Source: an uncultured Mycoplasmatota bacterium (GTDB lineage Bacteria > Bacillota_I > Bacilli_A > RF39 > UBA660). From it: a stretch of 14,203 bases of DNA. The stretch is from contig USIB01000032.1 of NCBI GenBank assembly GCA_900554615.1, positions 1 to 14,203 on the forward strand, in the 5' to 3' direction. Of the stretch, positions 6,353 to 12,840 are shown piece by piece (positions within the stretch are counted from its first letter, which is position 1; each line of letters starts with the position of its first letter). Position numbers and translations under genes: made by a program. The notes below the pieces were generated by a model. The model saw only the letters and a program-made list of their open reading frames with translations, was not told where the DNA came from and made no database searches.

Positions 6353-6456
6353 TTAAAACATCTCCTTCCATTATAGTCACTTTCTTTATCCCAAACTGTT
6401 CTAATTGTTTCATTATTAAATATTTTATTGATTAAATGCATTTTATCGTCTTTCAT
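6349..6456 (-). pseudogene. 35-residue BRO/antirepressor-like N-terminal remnant, translationally coupled to dinD
   Basis: This short ORF starts with MKDDKMHLINKIFNNETIRT and continues VWDKES. The pattern NKIFNNETIRTVWDKE matches the start of BRO-family / phage antirepressor-like proteins, which normally go on with a WYFSVVDV-type stretch; here the reading frame ends after a further ten residues. It has an excellent ribosome binding site (AGGAGG, 6 bases before the ATG at 6456), lies right after a promoter, and its TGA overlaps the dinD ATG. It is therefore probably translated, either as a decayed remnant of a second dinD-like gene or as a leader peptide that couples ribosomes into dinD. The dinD Shine-Dalgarno is inside it. 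The family call rests on a short motif only. Confidence 0.6.
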
Positions 6457-6484
6457 CAAAACCCTCCTCTTTTCTTACACTCTC

Positions 6485-6514
6485 AATATAACACATATAA
6501 AATGTCTAAGTCAA
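6485..6514 (-). promoter_or_regulatory. Promoter of the small ORF - dinD - peptidase unit
   Basis: The -35 box is TTGACT (6514-6509) and the -10 box TATATT (6490-6485), 18 bases apart; TTATAT one base earlier gives a 17-base spacer. It lies 29 bases upstream of the small ORF start. A 25-base inverted repeat lies just upstream of the -35 box. Confidence 0.7.
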
Positions 6515-6529
6515 TGATTTTTTATATAT

Positions 6530-6554
6530 TTTTTGGTAATATTCTTACCAAAAA
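6530..6554. repeat. Perfect 10-bp inverted repeat upstream of the dinD promoter
   Basis: The arms are TTTTTGGTAA (6530-6539) and TTACCAAAAA (6545-6554) around a 5-base centre TATTC. On the minus strand the 3' arm ends in A's rather than T's, so it is a poor intrinsic terminator for the GNAT gene, which has its own terminator immediately upstream. Its place 15 bases upstream of the -35 box suits an operator or activator site. Confidence 0.5.
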
Positions 6555-6577
6555 GAAAAAGTACTCTATAAGTACTT
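6549..6577 (-). terminator. Intrinsic terminator of the HAD-GNAT-GNAT unit
   Basis: On the minus strand AAGTACT (6577-6571), a 5-base loop TATAG and AGTACTT (6565-6559) form a perfect 7-bp stem followed by TTTCTTTTT. The loop contains the TAG stop codon of the GNAT gene (6568-6566), so the terminator overlaps the end of the coding region. Confidence 0.8.
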
Positions 6578-7078
6578 ATCATCTAAATTAAATTCATATA
6601 CACATTCAGTTATATCAATACTATGTACACTAGAATACTCTAATTCTACAACTTTACCACCTATTTTTTGATAAAATTCATTAGCAGTATTTTCTTTTAA
6701 ACATCTAATAATAACTCTTTTATACCCATTATCTTTAAATATATTGAAACAATATTTAATAAGTTTAGTTCCATAACCATTTTTCTGATTATTATCTTCT
6801 ATATAGATAGAATATATTTCTTTATAGTCCTTATACTTATCTCCTCTTGCATCTCCGTAGCAGATAAATGCTTTAACCATATTATCTTCTTCTAGAAGAG
6901 CGTAATTAGAAGTACCTTCGCTTATAGCTTTCTTAATATTTTCAACTCTAGTATCATATTCACTTTCTTGTTTATCAAATACTTCTTTTGGAAAAACATT
7001 ACTATAAGTACTTCGCCAAGAATTTAAATGTATTCTAACTATTCTTTCAGCATCGCTTGTATTAGCCTCTCTAATCAT
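6566..7078 (-). CDS. GNAT family N-acetyltransferase
   Basis: This is a 170-residue GNAT enzyme, expected to acetylate an amine on a small molecule or protein using acetyl-CoA in the cytoplasm. It has the opening IREANTSDAERIVRIHLNSWRST split over residues 2-24 (IREANTSDAERI, then HLNSWRST), the beta4 strand EIYSIYIEDNN (about 87-97), the pyrophosphate-binding loop QKNGYGTKL (98-106, R/Q-x-x-G-x-G) and the late alpha4 segment ENTANEFYQKIGGK (about 133-146). The acceptor is unknown. The ATG at 7078 is chosen over 7090 because GGTGAT, complementary to 16S rRNA, lies 4 bases before it. It overlaps the preceding GNAT gene by 8 bases. It is the last gene of the unit headed by RNA element copy 2. 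Confidence 0.88.
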   Translation of the reverse strand: MIREANTSDAERIVRIHLNSWRSTYSNVFPKEVFDKQESEYDTRVENIKKAISEGTSNYALLEEDNMVKAFICYGDARGDKYKDYKEIYSIYIEDNNQKNGYGTKLIKYCFNIFKDNGYKRVIIRCLKENTANEFYQKIGGKVVELEYSSVHSIDITECVYEFNLDDKYL

Positions 7079-7550
7079 ATAAATCACCATTACTAAAGTA
7101 TATTTCTAATCTATTATATTTACCAGTATACTTTTCTATATAGTTATTATTAGTATAATCTTTTACTACATTTATCCAAAAAGATTCTGCTACCTTAGAA
7201 TTAGGTACAGCCTTAATAGTCCAATTACCTTTATACATATCAAATACTTTTACTACTACTTCTTTACCTATTTTATTTCTTTTATAATTATTTAAAACAA
7301 ATATTTCACTTATCTCATAATTATTATTTTCATTATTATCTATAAGTACAAAACCTAATATATCTTTATTATTCTTAACAAAATAAGCATAATTATCTAT
7401 AAAATACTTATCTAAATCGTATTCATACTGACATATATCAGAATTAAAAGTAATAGGAAAATATAAACTTAAATCATGTAAATATAATTGTAATAATCTT
7501 TCTAATTTATTTCTATCTTCTAATCTAACCTTTTCTAATTTAATATTCAT
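7071..7550 (-). CDS. GNAT family N-acetyltransferase (COG5628-like)
   Basis: A 159-residue GNAT protein. The acetyl-CoA region is EISEIFVLNNYKRNKIGKEV (79-98), with R91 and G95 forming the shortened R-x-x-x-G pyrophosphate loop; the usual final glycine is a lysine-flanked variant. AVPNSKVAESFW (about 114-125) is the alpha4 segment. It resembles the predicted acetyltransferases of COG5628. The acceptor is unknown. The start is the only in-frame one: a TGA lies shortly upstream, and the nearest good Shine-Dalgarno (GAGGAG) is about 15 bases away, so translation may rely on coupling with the HAD gene, which ends 21 bases earlier. The downstream GNAT gene overlaps its end. Confidence 0.82.
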   Translation of the reverse strand: MNIKLEKVRLEDRNKLERLLQLYLHDLSLYFPITFNSDICQYEYDLDKYFIDNYAYFVKNNKDILGFVLIDNNENNNYEISEIFVLNNYKRNKIGKEVVVKVFDMYKGNWTIKAVPNSKVAESFWINVVKDYTNNNYIEKYTGKYNRLEIYFSNGDLYD

Positions 7551-7571
7551 ATTATCTAATCACGACTCCTC

Positions 7572-8135
7572 TTATTCATATTTTATCATATATTTACATA
7601 TTTCATCATATATATTCATATTTTTATTTACTAATATTGTATTAATTCCCATTTCACCAGCAGTCTCAATATTATCTTTATTATCATCTAGAAATAATAC
7701 ATTATTACTATTAATATTATACTTATCTAATATATATTTATAAAAATCATAATTAGGTTTAATTAAATGTATCTCTGAAGATATAATAATATCATCTAAA
7801 TAACTACTATTAAAATTATTTATAATAAAATCTTTAACATACGATACATGATTAGTGGCTATAATAACTTTAACATTATTATATTTATTTTTTATCTTTT
7901 TAAATATATCTTTATCTTTTACATAATATAATTTATTAATAATATTTTTAGTAATATCTATAATTTCATTCTTATCATAAATAATATTTGTTTTATTATT
8001 TAAATATTCTTCATCACTTAAGTTAGGTCCAAATAATCTTTCTATTTTATCTTCTTTATCATTTAGTACATCATCTCTTTCAAATACAAGTACTCCAACT
8101 AAATCTAACATAATTAATTTAATATTATTATTCAC
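7572..8135 (-). CDS. HAD-superfamily hydrolase (subfamily IA type)
   Basis: The product is a 187-residue HAD phosphatase-like protein. Motif I is LDLVGVLVFE (about 10-19) with the nucleophile Asp11; the second aspartate of DxD is Val13, as in HAD groups with DxGxV-type motifs. Motif II is IIATNH (Thr94), motif III the lysine of HLIKPNYDFY (Lys126), and motif IV LFLDDNKDNIETA (Asp150, Asp151). The substrate cannot be named. The GTG at 8135 is preferred to the ATG at 8147: GGAGG lies 5 bases before the GTG, with the same GGAG(G)ATATA layout as the gene at the left edge, whereas the ATG has no Shine-Dalgarno. It is the first gene of a unit with two GNATs and lies directly behind RNA element copy 2. 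Confidence 0.85.
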   Translation of the reverse strand: MNNNIKLIMLDLVGVLVFERDDVLNDKEDKIERLFGPNLSDEEYLNNKTNIIYDKNEIIDITKNIINKLYYVKDKDIFKKIKNKYNNVKVIIATNHVSYVKDFIINNFNSSYLDDIIISSEIHLIKPNYDFYKYILDKYNINSNNVLFLDDNKDNIETAGEMGINTILVNKNMNIYDEICKYMIKYE

Positions 8136-8160
8136 TATATCCTCCATAATATTTTCTTTA

Positions 8161-8218
8161 ACCTCTTCAGCCTGTAGTCTTCCGAGGTATGATGAAGCCT
8201 ATTCTAGTCTTCCTCATA
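8161..8218 (-). ncRNA. Two-hairpin cis-regulatory RNA element, copy 2 (unrecognised class)
   Basis: On the minus strand hairpin I pairs 8189-8197 with 8209-8217 (8 of 9 pairs; one G-A mismatch, 8213 with 8193) around the loop ACUAGAAUAGG. Hairpin II pairs 8161-8165 with 8184-8188 (5 bp) around the loop GGAAGACUACAGGCUGAA. Both loops are identical to copy 1. Over 57 aligned bases, 50 are the same; the 7 differences give three compensatory pair swaps (68/89, 98/116, 99/115 in copy 1 numbering) and one broken pair. It lies in the 5' leader of the HAD-GNAT-GNAT unit, about 14 bases downstream of the predicted transcription start and 15 bases before the GGAGG of the HAD gene. No terminator or antiterminator alternative is obvious, which points to translational or RNA-stability control. 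Confidence 0.75.
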
Positions 8219-8238
8219 ATATTTCTTTAGTTAATATC

Positions 8239-8267
8239 AATATATCATATAAAATAGCCAAAGGCAA
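8239..8267 (-). promoter_or_regulatory. Probable promoter of the HAD-GNAT-GNAT unit
   Basis: A candidate -35 box TTGCCT (8267-8262) and -10 box TATATT (8244-8239) are separated by 17 bases. It lies between the terminator of the histidine kinase gene and RNA element copy 2, so a transcript from it would begin near 8232 and carry the element at its 5' end. The -35 box is only a fair match, so confidence is moderate. Confidence 0.55.
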
Positions 8268-8283
8268 TAATATATTGTTTTTT

Positions 8284-8312
8284 AAAGAAAATAAGCACTA
8301 TTTCAAGTACTT
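8284..8312 (-). terminator. Intrinsic terminator of the hybrid histidine kinase gene
   Basis: On the minus strand AAGTACT (8312-8306), the loop TGAAAT and AGTGCTT (8299-8293) form a 7-bp stem with one G-U pair, followed by ATTTTCTTT. The TAG stop codon (8300-8298) lies in the loop and stem. Confidence 0.75.
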
Positions 8313-10121
8313 ATCTATTATTTCGAATAATTTATCTTTACTAATAGGTTTAAGTAAATAACCACTAAAACCATATTTTAAATATTCTTCATTATATTCA
8401 TATTCATTATTTCTAGTAAGTAAGATAACATTAGTTTTAAAGTTTCTAATATCTTTAAACTTCTTCATAACAGTTACCCCATCTAATGGATCCATAACTT
8501 CATCTAGTAATATTAAATCATATTTTTCTTTACCTCTAATTTTATCTAATGCTTCTTTACCTAAACTAACATAATCAAGTTTAATATTAGTATCACGAAT
8601 TAATTTACTAATAATTTTCTCAGTAGAAATATTATCATCTACTAAAAGTATTTTCTTTTCATCATATGCACTTTCATACTTAGTATATTTTTCATTAGAT
8701 TCTTCTACTATCTTTTGATCAAGTACTATCTTCATAGTAGTACCATTACCATAATTACTACTAGGAATAATAGTACCACCCATTAAAGTAATTAATTTTC
8801 TAGCAGTAAATAAATTATTCTTAATATCATTTCCATCTATTTCTTCTTTCCTTTTATAGAAGATACTATCCATCTCATCAGGAGATATTCCTACTCCCGA
8901 ATCTTCAATAGTAATAATAAGTCTTGCTATATTATTCTTAATAATCGTATTAACATTAAGTTCAATATAGCCTTCTTTAGTATACTTAATACTATTATCT
9001 AAAATACTAGTTAAAACATTTTTAAGTCCTAAATTATCTCCATATAAATATTCAGGTAAATCACTAGCAATATCATTTCTAAAAGTAAGACCTTTCTTAC
9101 TACATTCATCACTATATAAAGTAACTATCTTTTTTAATAATAATTTAATATTATATTTATCATCATATACTTTAATACTAGCACTATCAATACTATCTAC
9201 ATCAAGTATCTCATTAGTCATTGTAGTAAATCTAGCAGTGTTCTCTTTAATAGCCCTTAAATAATCATTAACTAAATCTTTATCTACTTTCTTATTACTT
9301 ATCTCATTAATCGCAGCATCAGTATTATAATTAATATCCTTAGTAATAAGTCTAATATCATTAGTCATATTATATAAAAACATAGTCTTATCTTCATTAG
9401 CATTATCACTGATCTCTTTAGCCTTATGATATTCTTCAATCATCTTAACATCAGGATTCTCTATTGTAAAATACATAAGGAAAGTAACAAAGGTTTCCAT
9501 AGCGGGTATCAATATTAAAGTTGGATTAGTAAGTTGAACTAATGTAACTACTGTTCCTAATGCCATAAAAACTAATACTGGAGAATATTTTTTTACACTT
9601 TTTAATTTAATATTTTTTAGAAAAGTCACAATGCAAACTAATATAGCCATGCCAGATATAATATATGCAAGTGTTGTTCCATCACCATAGGAATGAATTC
9701 CCTTATCAGTAATAGAAAATCTAACTGGTAACATATAAATAACAAGCGTTACAACAAGAAATGTAATTAACAATATTTTATTTCTTCTTTTTTTCTTAAA
9801 GTTGCTTAAACTATTACCATTACTACCACTATTAGATATTGTCATTATATAAAATGTAAAGAGACTTATCCAAGTAACAAAATAAATTAAGTAAAATTTA
9901 GTAAGAACAATTGTTAATGCTTGATGTTCATAGTACTTTGAAGAAACAATTCCTAAAGTAATATCTATTATTAGTCCAATAAAGTTAGTTATAATAAGAG
10001 AAGAATATACTTTGTTTTCAAAACTATTATATCTTTTCTTATTAAAATAAACTACTATTAACAATACACAATATATAAAAGCACATATCTGAATATATAT
10101 ACTACTATTTACTCCACTCAC
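8298..10121 (-). CDS. Hybrid sensor histidine kinase with 7 TM segments, receiver domain and Asn in place of the phospho-acceptor His
   Basis: This 607-residue membrane protein has about seven hydrophobic segments (near 8-26, 40-60, 70-94, 115-132, 150-168, 180-197 and 200-220), a DHp-like helix, an HATPase domain and a C-terminal receiver. The H-box position, normally FLANMSHEIRTP, reads FLYNMTNDIRLI (248-259), so the histidine is Asn254. The ATP-binding motifs look intact: N-box LDNSIKYT (374-381), G1 EDSGVGIS (406-413) and G2 GNGTTMKIVL (458-467). The receiver keeps DD (495-496), candidate phospho-acceptor Asp540 in LILLDEVMDPLDG (with one extra residue in the loop), Thr569 and Lys591. It may be a pseudokinase that senses through the membrane part and acts on, or is phosphorylated by, another kinase. 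The predicted start is GTG at 10121, after AGGTGAT. No separate response regulator lies beside it. Confidence 0.85.
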   Translation of the reverse strand: MSGVNSSIYIQICAFIYCVLLIVVYFNKKRYNSFENKVYSSLIITNFIGLIIDITLGIVSSKYYEHQALTIVLTKFYLIYFVTWISLFTFYIMTISNSGSNGNSLSNFKKKRRNKILLITFLVVTLVIYMLPVRFSITDKGIHSYGDGTTLAYIISGMAILVCIVTFLKNIKLKSVKKYSPVLVFMALGTVVTLVQLTNPTLILIPAMETFVTFLMYFTIENPDVKMIEEYHKAKEISDNANEDKTMFLYNMTNDIRLITKDINYNTDAAINEISNKKVDKDLVNDYLRAIKENTARFTTMTNEILDVDSIDSASIKVYDDKYNIKLLLKKIVTLYSDECSKKGLTFRNDIASDLPEYLYGDNLGLKNVLTSILDNSIKYTKEGYIELNVNTIIKNNIARLIITIEDSGVGISPDEMDSIFYKRKEEIDGNDIKNNLFTARKLITLMGGTIIPSSNYGNGTTMKIVLDQKIVEESNEKYTKYESAYDEKKILLVDDNISTEKIISKLIRDTNIKLDYVSLGKEALDKIRGKEKYDLILLDEVMDPLDGVTVMKKFKDIRNFKTNVILLTRNNEYEYNEEYLKYGFSGYLLKPISKDKLFEIIDKYLK

Positions 10122-10142
10122 TCTATCACCTATCCTAATAAT

Positions 10143-10171
10143 AGTATAATATGAAATTTATTTTTTTACAA
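10143..10171 (-). promoter_or_regulatory. Probable promoter of the histidine kinase gene
   Basis: A -35 box TTGTAA (10171-10166) and a -10 box TATACT (10148-10143) are separated by 17 bases. It lies between the terminator of the acyl-CoA synthetase gene and the kinase start, giving a short leader of about 15 bases with the AGGTGAT ribosome binding site. Confidence 0.6.
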
Positions 10172-10172
10172 G

Positions 10173-10208
10173 AAAAAAAGACAATTTTTATTTTTATAAA
10201 TTATCTTT
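10173..10208 (-). terminator. Intrinsic terminator of the acyl-CoA synthetase-like gene
   Basis: On the minus strand AAAGATAATTT (10208-10198) and AAATTGTCTTT (10187-10177) form an 11-bp stem with one U-G pair around a 10-base A-rich loop, and the arm runs into TTTTTTT. The stem includes the last codons and stop of the gene. Confidence 0.75.
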
Positions 10209-12113
10209 CTTTACTTTAATTCTTGTCTTTACTTTAATTCCATCTTTCTTTTTACCTTCTTCAAATTCTTGAACTAAAACAAAATCTTTTTTACCTGCTT
10301 TAGTTTCTGGAATCTTATCAACAAAAACATATTCAATTGGTCTAGAATTATCTCTTAATATTTCTTCACACTTTTTATTCATTTCTGTTACTATCTCTGA
10401 ATAATCAGCAGGACTATCTTTTACTACAACATATGCTTTTAAAGCATTAAGTGTCTCTTCATTTGGCACAGATACAACTACACAATTAGGTATAACAGCA
10501 GTACCATAATTACCTATTAATATGTCTTCGACATAATCATTACTTACTTTAGATACAGTATTTGTTTTTATATCTACTATCATAGTAATTCTTTTATCTC
10601 TACCAATATATTTTAAATTACCCGTAGGAGTAATCATTCCAATATCACCAGTTCTTACCCAAACTATTTCATTACCATCTTTATCGTACTCTTTAACAAA
10701 TAATTTGTCAGTAGCCTCTTCATTTTTATAATAGCCAATCATTCTACATGGACCACTAAGCCATATCTCACCAGCAGTATTATAACCAACTTCTTCTTTA
10801 GTTTCTGGATTTACTATTTTTATATTAGTATCATTAAGAGGTCTACCAACTGTACCAAATTCGTCATTTTCATCAAAAGTACATACTGCACAACTACCCA
10901 TTTCACTCATACCATAACCTACAGTTACATTATATTTACAGTTATGTTTATGTAAAAAGTTATTAGCCTTCTTTAATGTTTCACTAGCAAGAGCACCACC
11001 ACCTGCTACTATAAATTTTATTGCACTTAAATCAACATTATTTTCTTCAAACCCTTTATCATTTAACATACTCATAACTGTACTAGGAATTCCTTGAACA
11101 GCAGTAATTTTATGTTTCATAAAATATTTATGAATATTTTGATAATCAACTTTAGGTACTACTACAATATTAATCCCCCTTGCTAAACACATATGAACAT
11201 TATTACAAAGAACATATAAAGGATATGGCGGAAGTACAAGTAATTCCTTATCTCCTCTTTCTAATACTGGTGTTTCTTCAGCAATTTGACGAACCATTTC
11301 ATTAAATCCATAATTAGAAGATAATACACCCTTTGATTTACCAGTAGTACCACTAGTATGAGTAAGAGAACAAGCATCATTAAATGTATTAACAATTATC
11401 TCTTTATTATGTTTACCAAGATTCATAAAATCTTTAAATGATATATATCTACTACTAGGATAAGTCTTTGTTTTAGATACTTCTTTAATAAATGACATAA
11501 GTGAAATATTCTTTTCTTTTCTTAACTTCTTATATTTATCATATAAAATTATTGCTTTATTTTTAGTACTAACTAAATTAGTAGCATCTACCATTATTAC
11601 CTTTTCGATATTAAGTTCTTCTACTACATCTTTAAAATTATCAAAGTTACCATCATAACTAACAAATATTTTAGATTCTGCTTCTTCTAAATAGAATTTA
11701 ACTTCATCTTTACTTGCTAGTGGATGAATCTGATTAGCAATAGCACCTAGTCTATTTAAAGCATAAAAATTAACTATATTCTCTACAAAACTTGGAAGAC
11801 ATACTGTAACAATATCTCCCTTTTTTACTCCTAATTCCATATATGCCATAGTAGTAGTTTCTATCATTTTAAATAACTCTCTATATGTTATTTTAGTACT
11901 TGAATAATCTATTAATGGATCATATTCTAATGCTACATCATCTAAATTATTTTTATTACATTCATATATATAATCATATACACTAAGATGAGAATCAGGT
12001 AATTTAACTGATGCTCTTTTACTTCTTTTTAACCATATTCTATCTTTAGAAGGAATACCAGTTAATTTGTTTGGTAAGTCTGCTACTAATTCTAATTTCT
12101 TATCATCTTTCAT
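10194..12113 (-). CDS. AMP-binding enzyme, acyl-CoA synthetase / acyl-AMP ligase-like
   Basis: This 639-residue protein of the ANL superfamily would adenylate a carboxylic acid with ATP and pass it to CoA or another acceptor. Core motifs are THTSGTTGKSKG (about 251-262, phosphate loop), GYGMSEMG (399-406), RTGD (487-490), GRDKR (504-508) and the C-terminal catalytic lysine in ETKAGKKD (about Lys608). The hinge after GRDKR reads ITMIVDIKTNTVSKVSNDYVEDIL (given here in parts: ITMIVDIKTN, then VSNDYVEDIL), unlike the common SGGENVYPxEIE pattern, so substrate and C-terminal rotation may differ. There is no signal peptide; the location is cytoplasmic or peripheral. ATG at 12113 is chosen over an upstream TTG because AGGAGG lies 6 bases before it. 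It is monocistronic by its own promoter and terminator. The acid substrate is unknown. Confidence 0.87.
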   Translation of the reverse strand: MKDDKKLELVADLPNKLTGIPSKDRIWLKRSKRASVKLPDSHLSVYDYIYECNKNNLDDVALEYDPLIDYSSTKITYRELFKMIETTTMAYMELGVKKGDIVTVCLPSFVENIVNFYALNRLGAIANQIHPLASKDEVKFYLEEAESKIFVSYDGNFDNFKDVVEELNIEKVIMVDATNLVSTKNKAIILYDKYKKLRKEKNISLMSFIKEVSKTKTYPSSRYISFKDFMNLGKHNKEIIVNTFNDACSLTHTSGTTGKSKGVLSSNYGFNEMVRQIAEETPVLERGDKELLVLPPYPLYVLCNNVHMCLARGINIVVVPKVDYQNIHKYFMKHKITAVQGIPSTVMSMLNDKGFEENNVDLSAIKFIVAGGGALASETLKKANNFLHKHNCKYNVTVGYGMSEMGSCAVCTFDENDEFGTVGRPLNDTNIKIVNPETKEEVGYNTAGEIWLSGPCRMIGYYKNEEATDKLFVKEYDKDGNEIVWVRTGDIGMITPTGNLKYIGRDKRITMIVDIKTNTVSKVSNDYVEDILIGNYGTAVIPNCVVVSVPNEETLNALKAYVVVKDSPADYSEIVTEMNKKCEEILRDNSRPIEYVFVDKIPETKAGKKDFVLVQEFEEGKKKDGIKVKTRIKVKKDNL

Positions 12114-12129
12114 ACATTTCCTCCTACAC

Positions 12130-12159
12130 ACTATAAAATTTATTTTTTTAATTATACAA
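12130..12159 (-). promoter_or_regulatory. Possible promoter of the acyl-CoA synthetase-like gene
   Basis: A -35 box TTGTAT (12159-12154) and a -10 box TATAGT (12135-12130) are 18 bases apart, giving a short leader that includes AGGAGG. The intergenic stretch from 12114 to 12184 also holds a 9-bp palindrome ATTAATTAA-GAGT-TTAATTAAT at the end of the CYTH gene, which lacks a U tract. Confidence 0.5.
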
Positions 12160-12184
12160 CTCATTTCTATTATTAATTAAACTC

Positions 12185-12751
12185 TTAATTAATATGAATA
12201 TTATGTTTCTTCATATACATTTCTGGTTTTCCCATATTTAACTCTTCTGATACATTCAATTCCAAACTATCAATAAAATTCTGTATTTCTTTCTTTATTA
12301 ATTTAACATCAACATCTTCGTTAGTACAATATTCTACTTCCATAAATATTCCTAAATCTTTTACATTCTCTATTACTATCTCATAATTATTATATGTATA
12401 TGTTTCTTTTTTATTTTCTATTTTAATAAATTTTACTAGTCCTAATTTTTCGAAAATTTCTTTTATAATATCAATAGATTCTACTTTAGTTTCATATTCA
12501 TTTGAATATAACCATTTGCCATCTTCAAAAATATCATCCTTATATGTTATAAAATAATTATCATTTTTACTTCTAAGTCGTAAACAATGACTAAGTTGAT
12601 TTTCTTTATCTGGTTTTAATGTATCTCTTTTAGGATCATAATAATATTCATCTATAGTTTCTTTTAATCCTTCATAATTAAATTTCTCAAATTTTCTTTT
12701 AATATTTAATATATCATCATATACTTCTACTAATACTTCTATCTCTTTCAT
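12185..12751 (-). CDS. CYTH-domain protein (class IV adenylyl cyclase / thiamine triphosphatase-like)
   Basis: The 188-residue product has the alternating charged strands of the triphosphate tunnel fold. The N-terminal signature, normally ExExK, reads EIEVL (residues 3-7), so the lysine is Leu7. Later strands are CLRLRSKNDNYFITYK (56-71, with Arg58, Arg60 and Lys71), NEYETKVE (84-91) and NYEIVIENVKDLGIFMEVE (122-140). Family members hydrolyse or cyclise triphosphates such as thiamine triphosphate, PPPi or ATP; the activity here is unknown, and the missing lysine makes it less certain. AGGAG lies 5 bases before the ATG. The gene follows the LOG gene by 89 bases, with a terminator between, and no clear separate promoter is seen. 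Confidence 0.8.
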   Translation of the reverse strand: MKEIEVLVEVYDDILNIKRKFEKFNYEGLKETIDEYYYDPKRDTLKPDKENQLSHCLRLRSKNDNYFITYKDDIFEDGKWLYSNEYETKVESIDIIKEIFEKLGLVKFIKIENKKETYTYNNYEIVIENVKDLGIFMEVEYCTNEDVDVKLIKKEIQNFIDSLELNVSEELNMGKPEMYMKKHNIHIN

Positions 12752-12765
12752 ACTTTCTCCTATTA

Positions 12766-12795
12766 TATAAATATAAAAGCCTAAATAAAGGCTTT
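12766..12795 (-). terminator. Intrinsic terminator of the LOG-family gene
   Basis: On the minus strand AAAGCCT (12795-12789), the loop TTATTT and AGGCTTT (12782-12776) make a perfect 7-bp stem followed by TATATTTATAT. The stem is GC-richer than the surroundings. On the plus strand the same hairpin is followed by CATTTTT, so it may also work weakly in the other direction. It sits 25 bases upstream of the CYTH gene start, so partial read-through is likely if the two genes share a promoter. Confidence 0.65.
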
Positions 12796-12840
12796 CATTT
12801 TTAATTTACATTAAACAAATAATACCAACTATTATATATA

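Noticed and set aside
7572..8135. HAD hydrolase as a catalytically dead enzyme because DxD is DxV
   Set aside because: HAD subgroups with DxGxV-type motif I are common and not all are inactive; motifs II to IV are intact, so no claim of inactivity is made.
8136..8147. ATG at 8147 as start of the HAD gene
   Set aside because: GGAGG lies inside the first codons and no Shine-Dalgarno precedes the ATG; the GTG at 8135 has the right spacing and matches the layout of the other element-controlled gene.
12761..12775. TATAAT just before the CYTH gene as a promoter
   Set aside because: It abuts the Shine-Dalgarno, so transcription would start inside or after it, and no -35 box lies 16-18 bases upstream.
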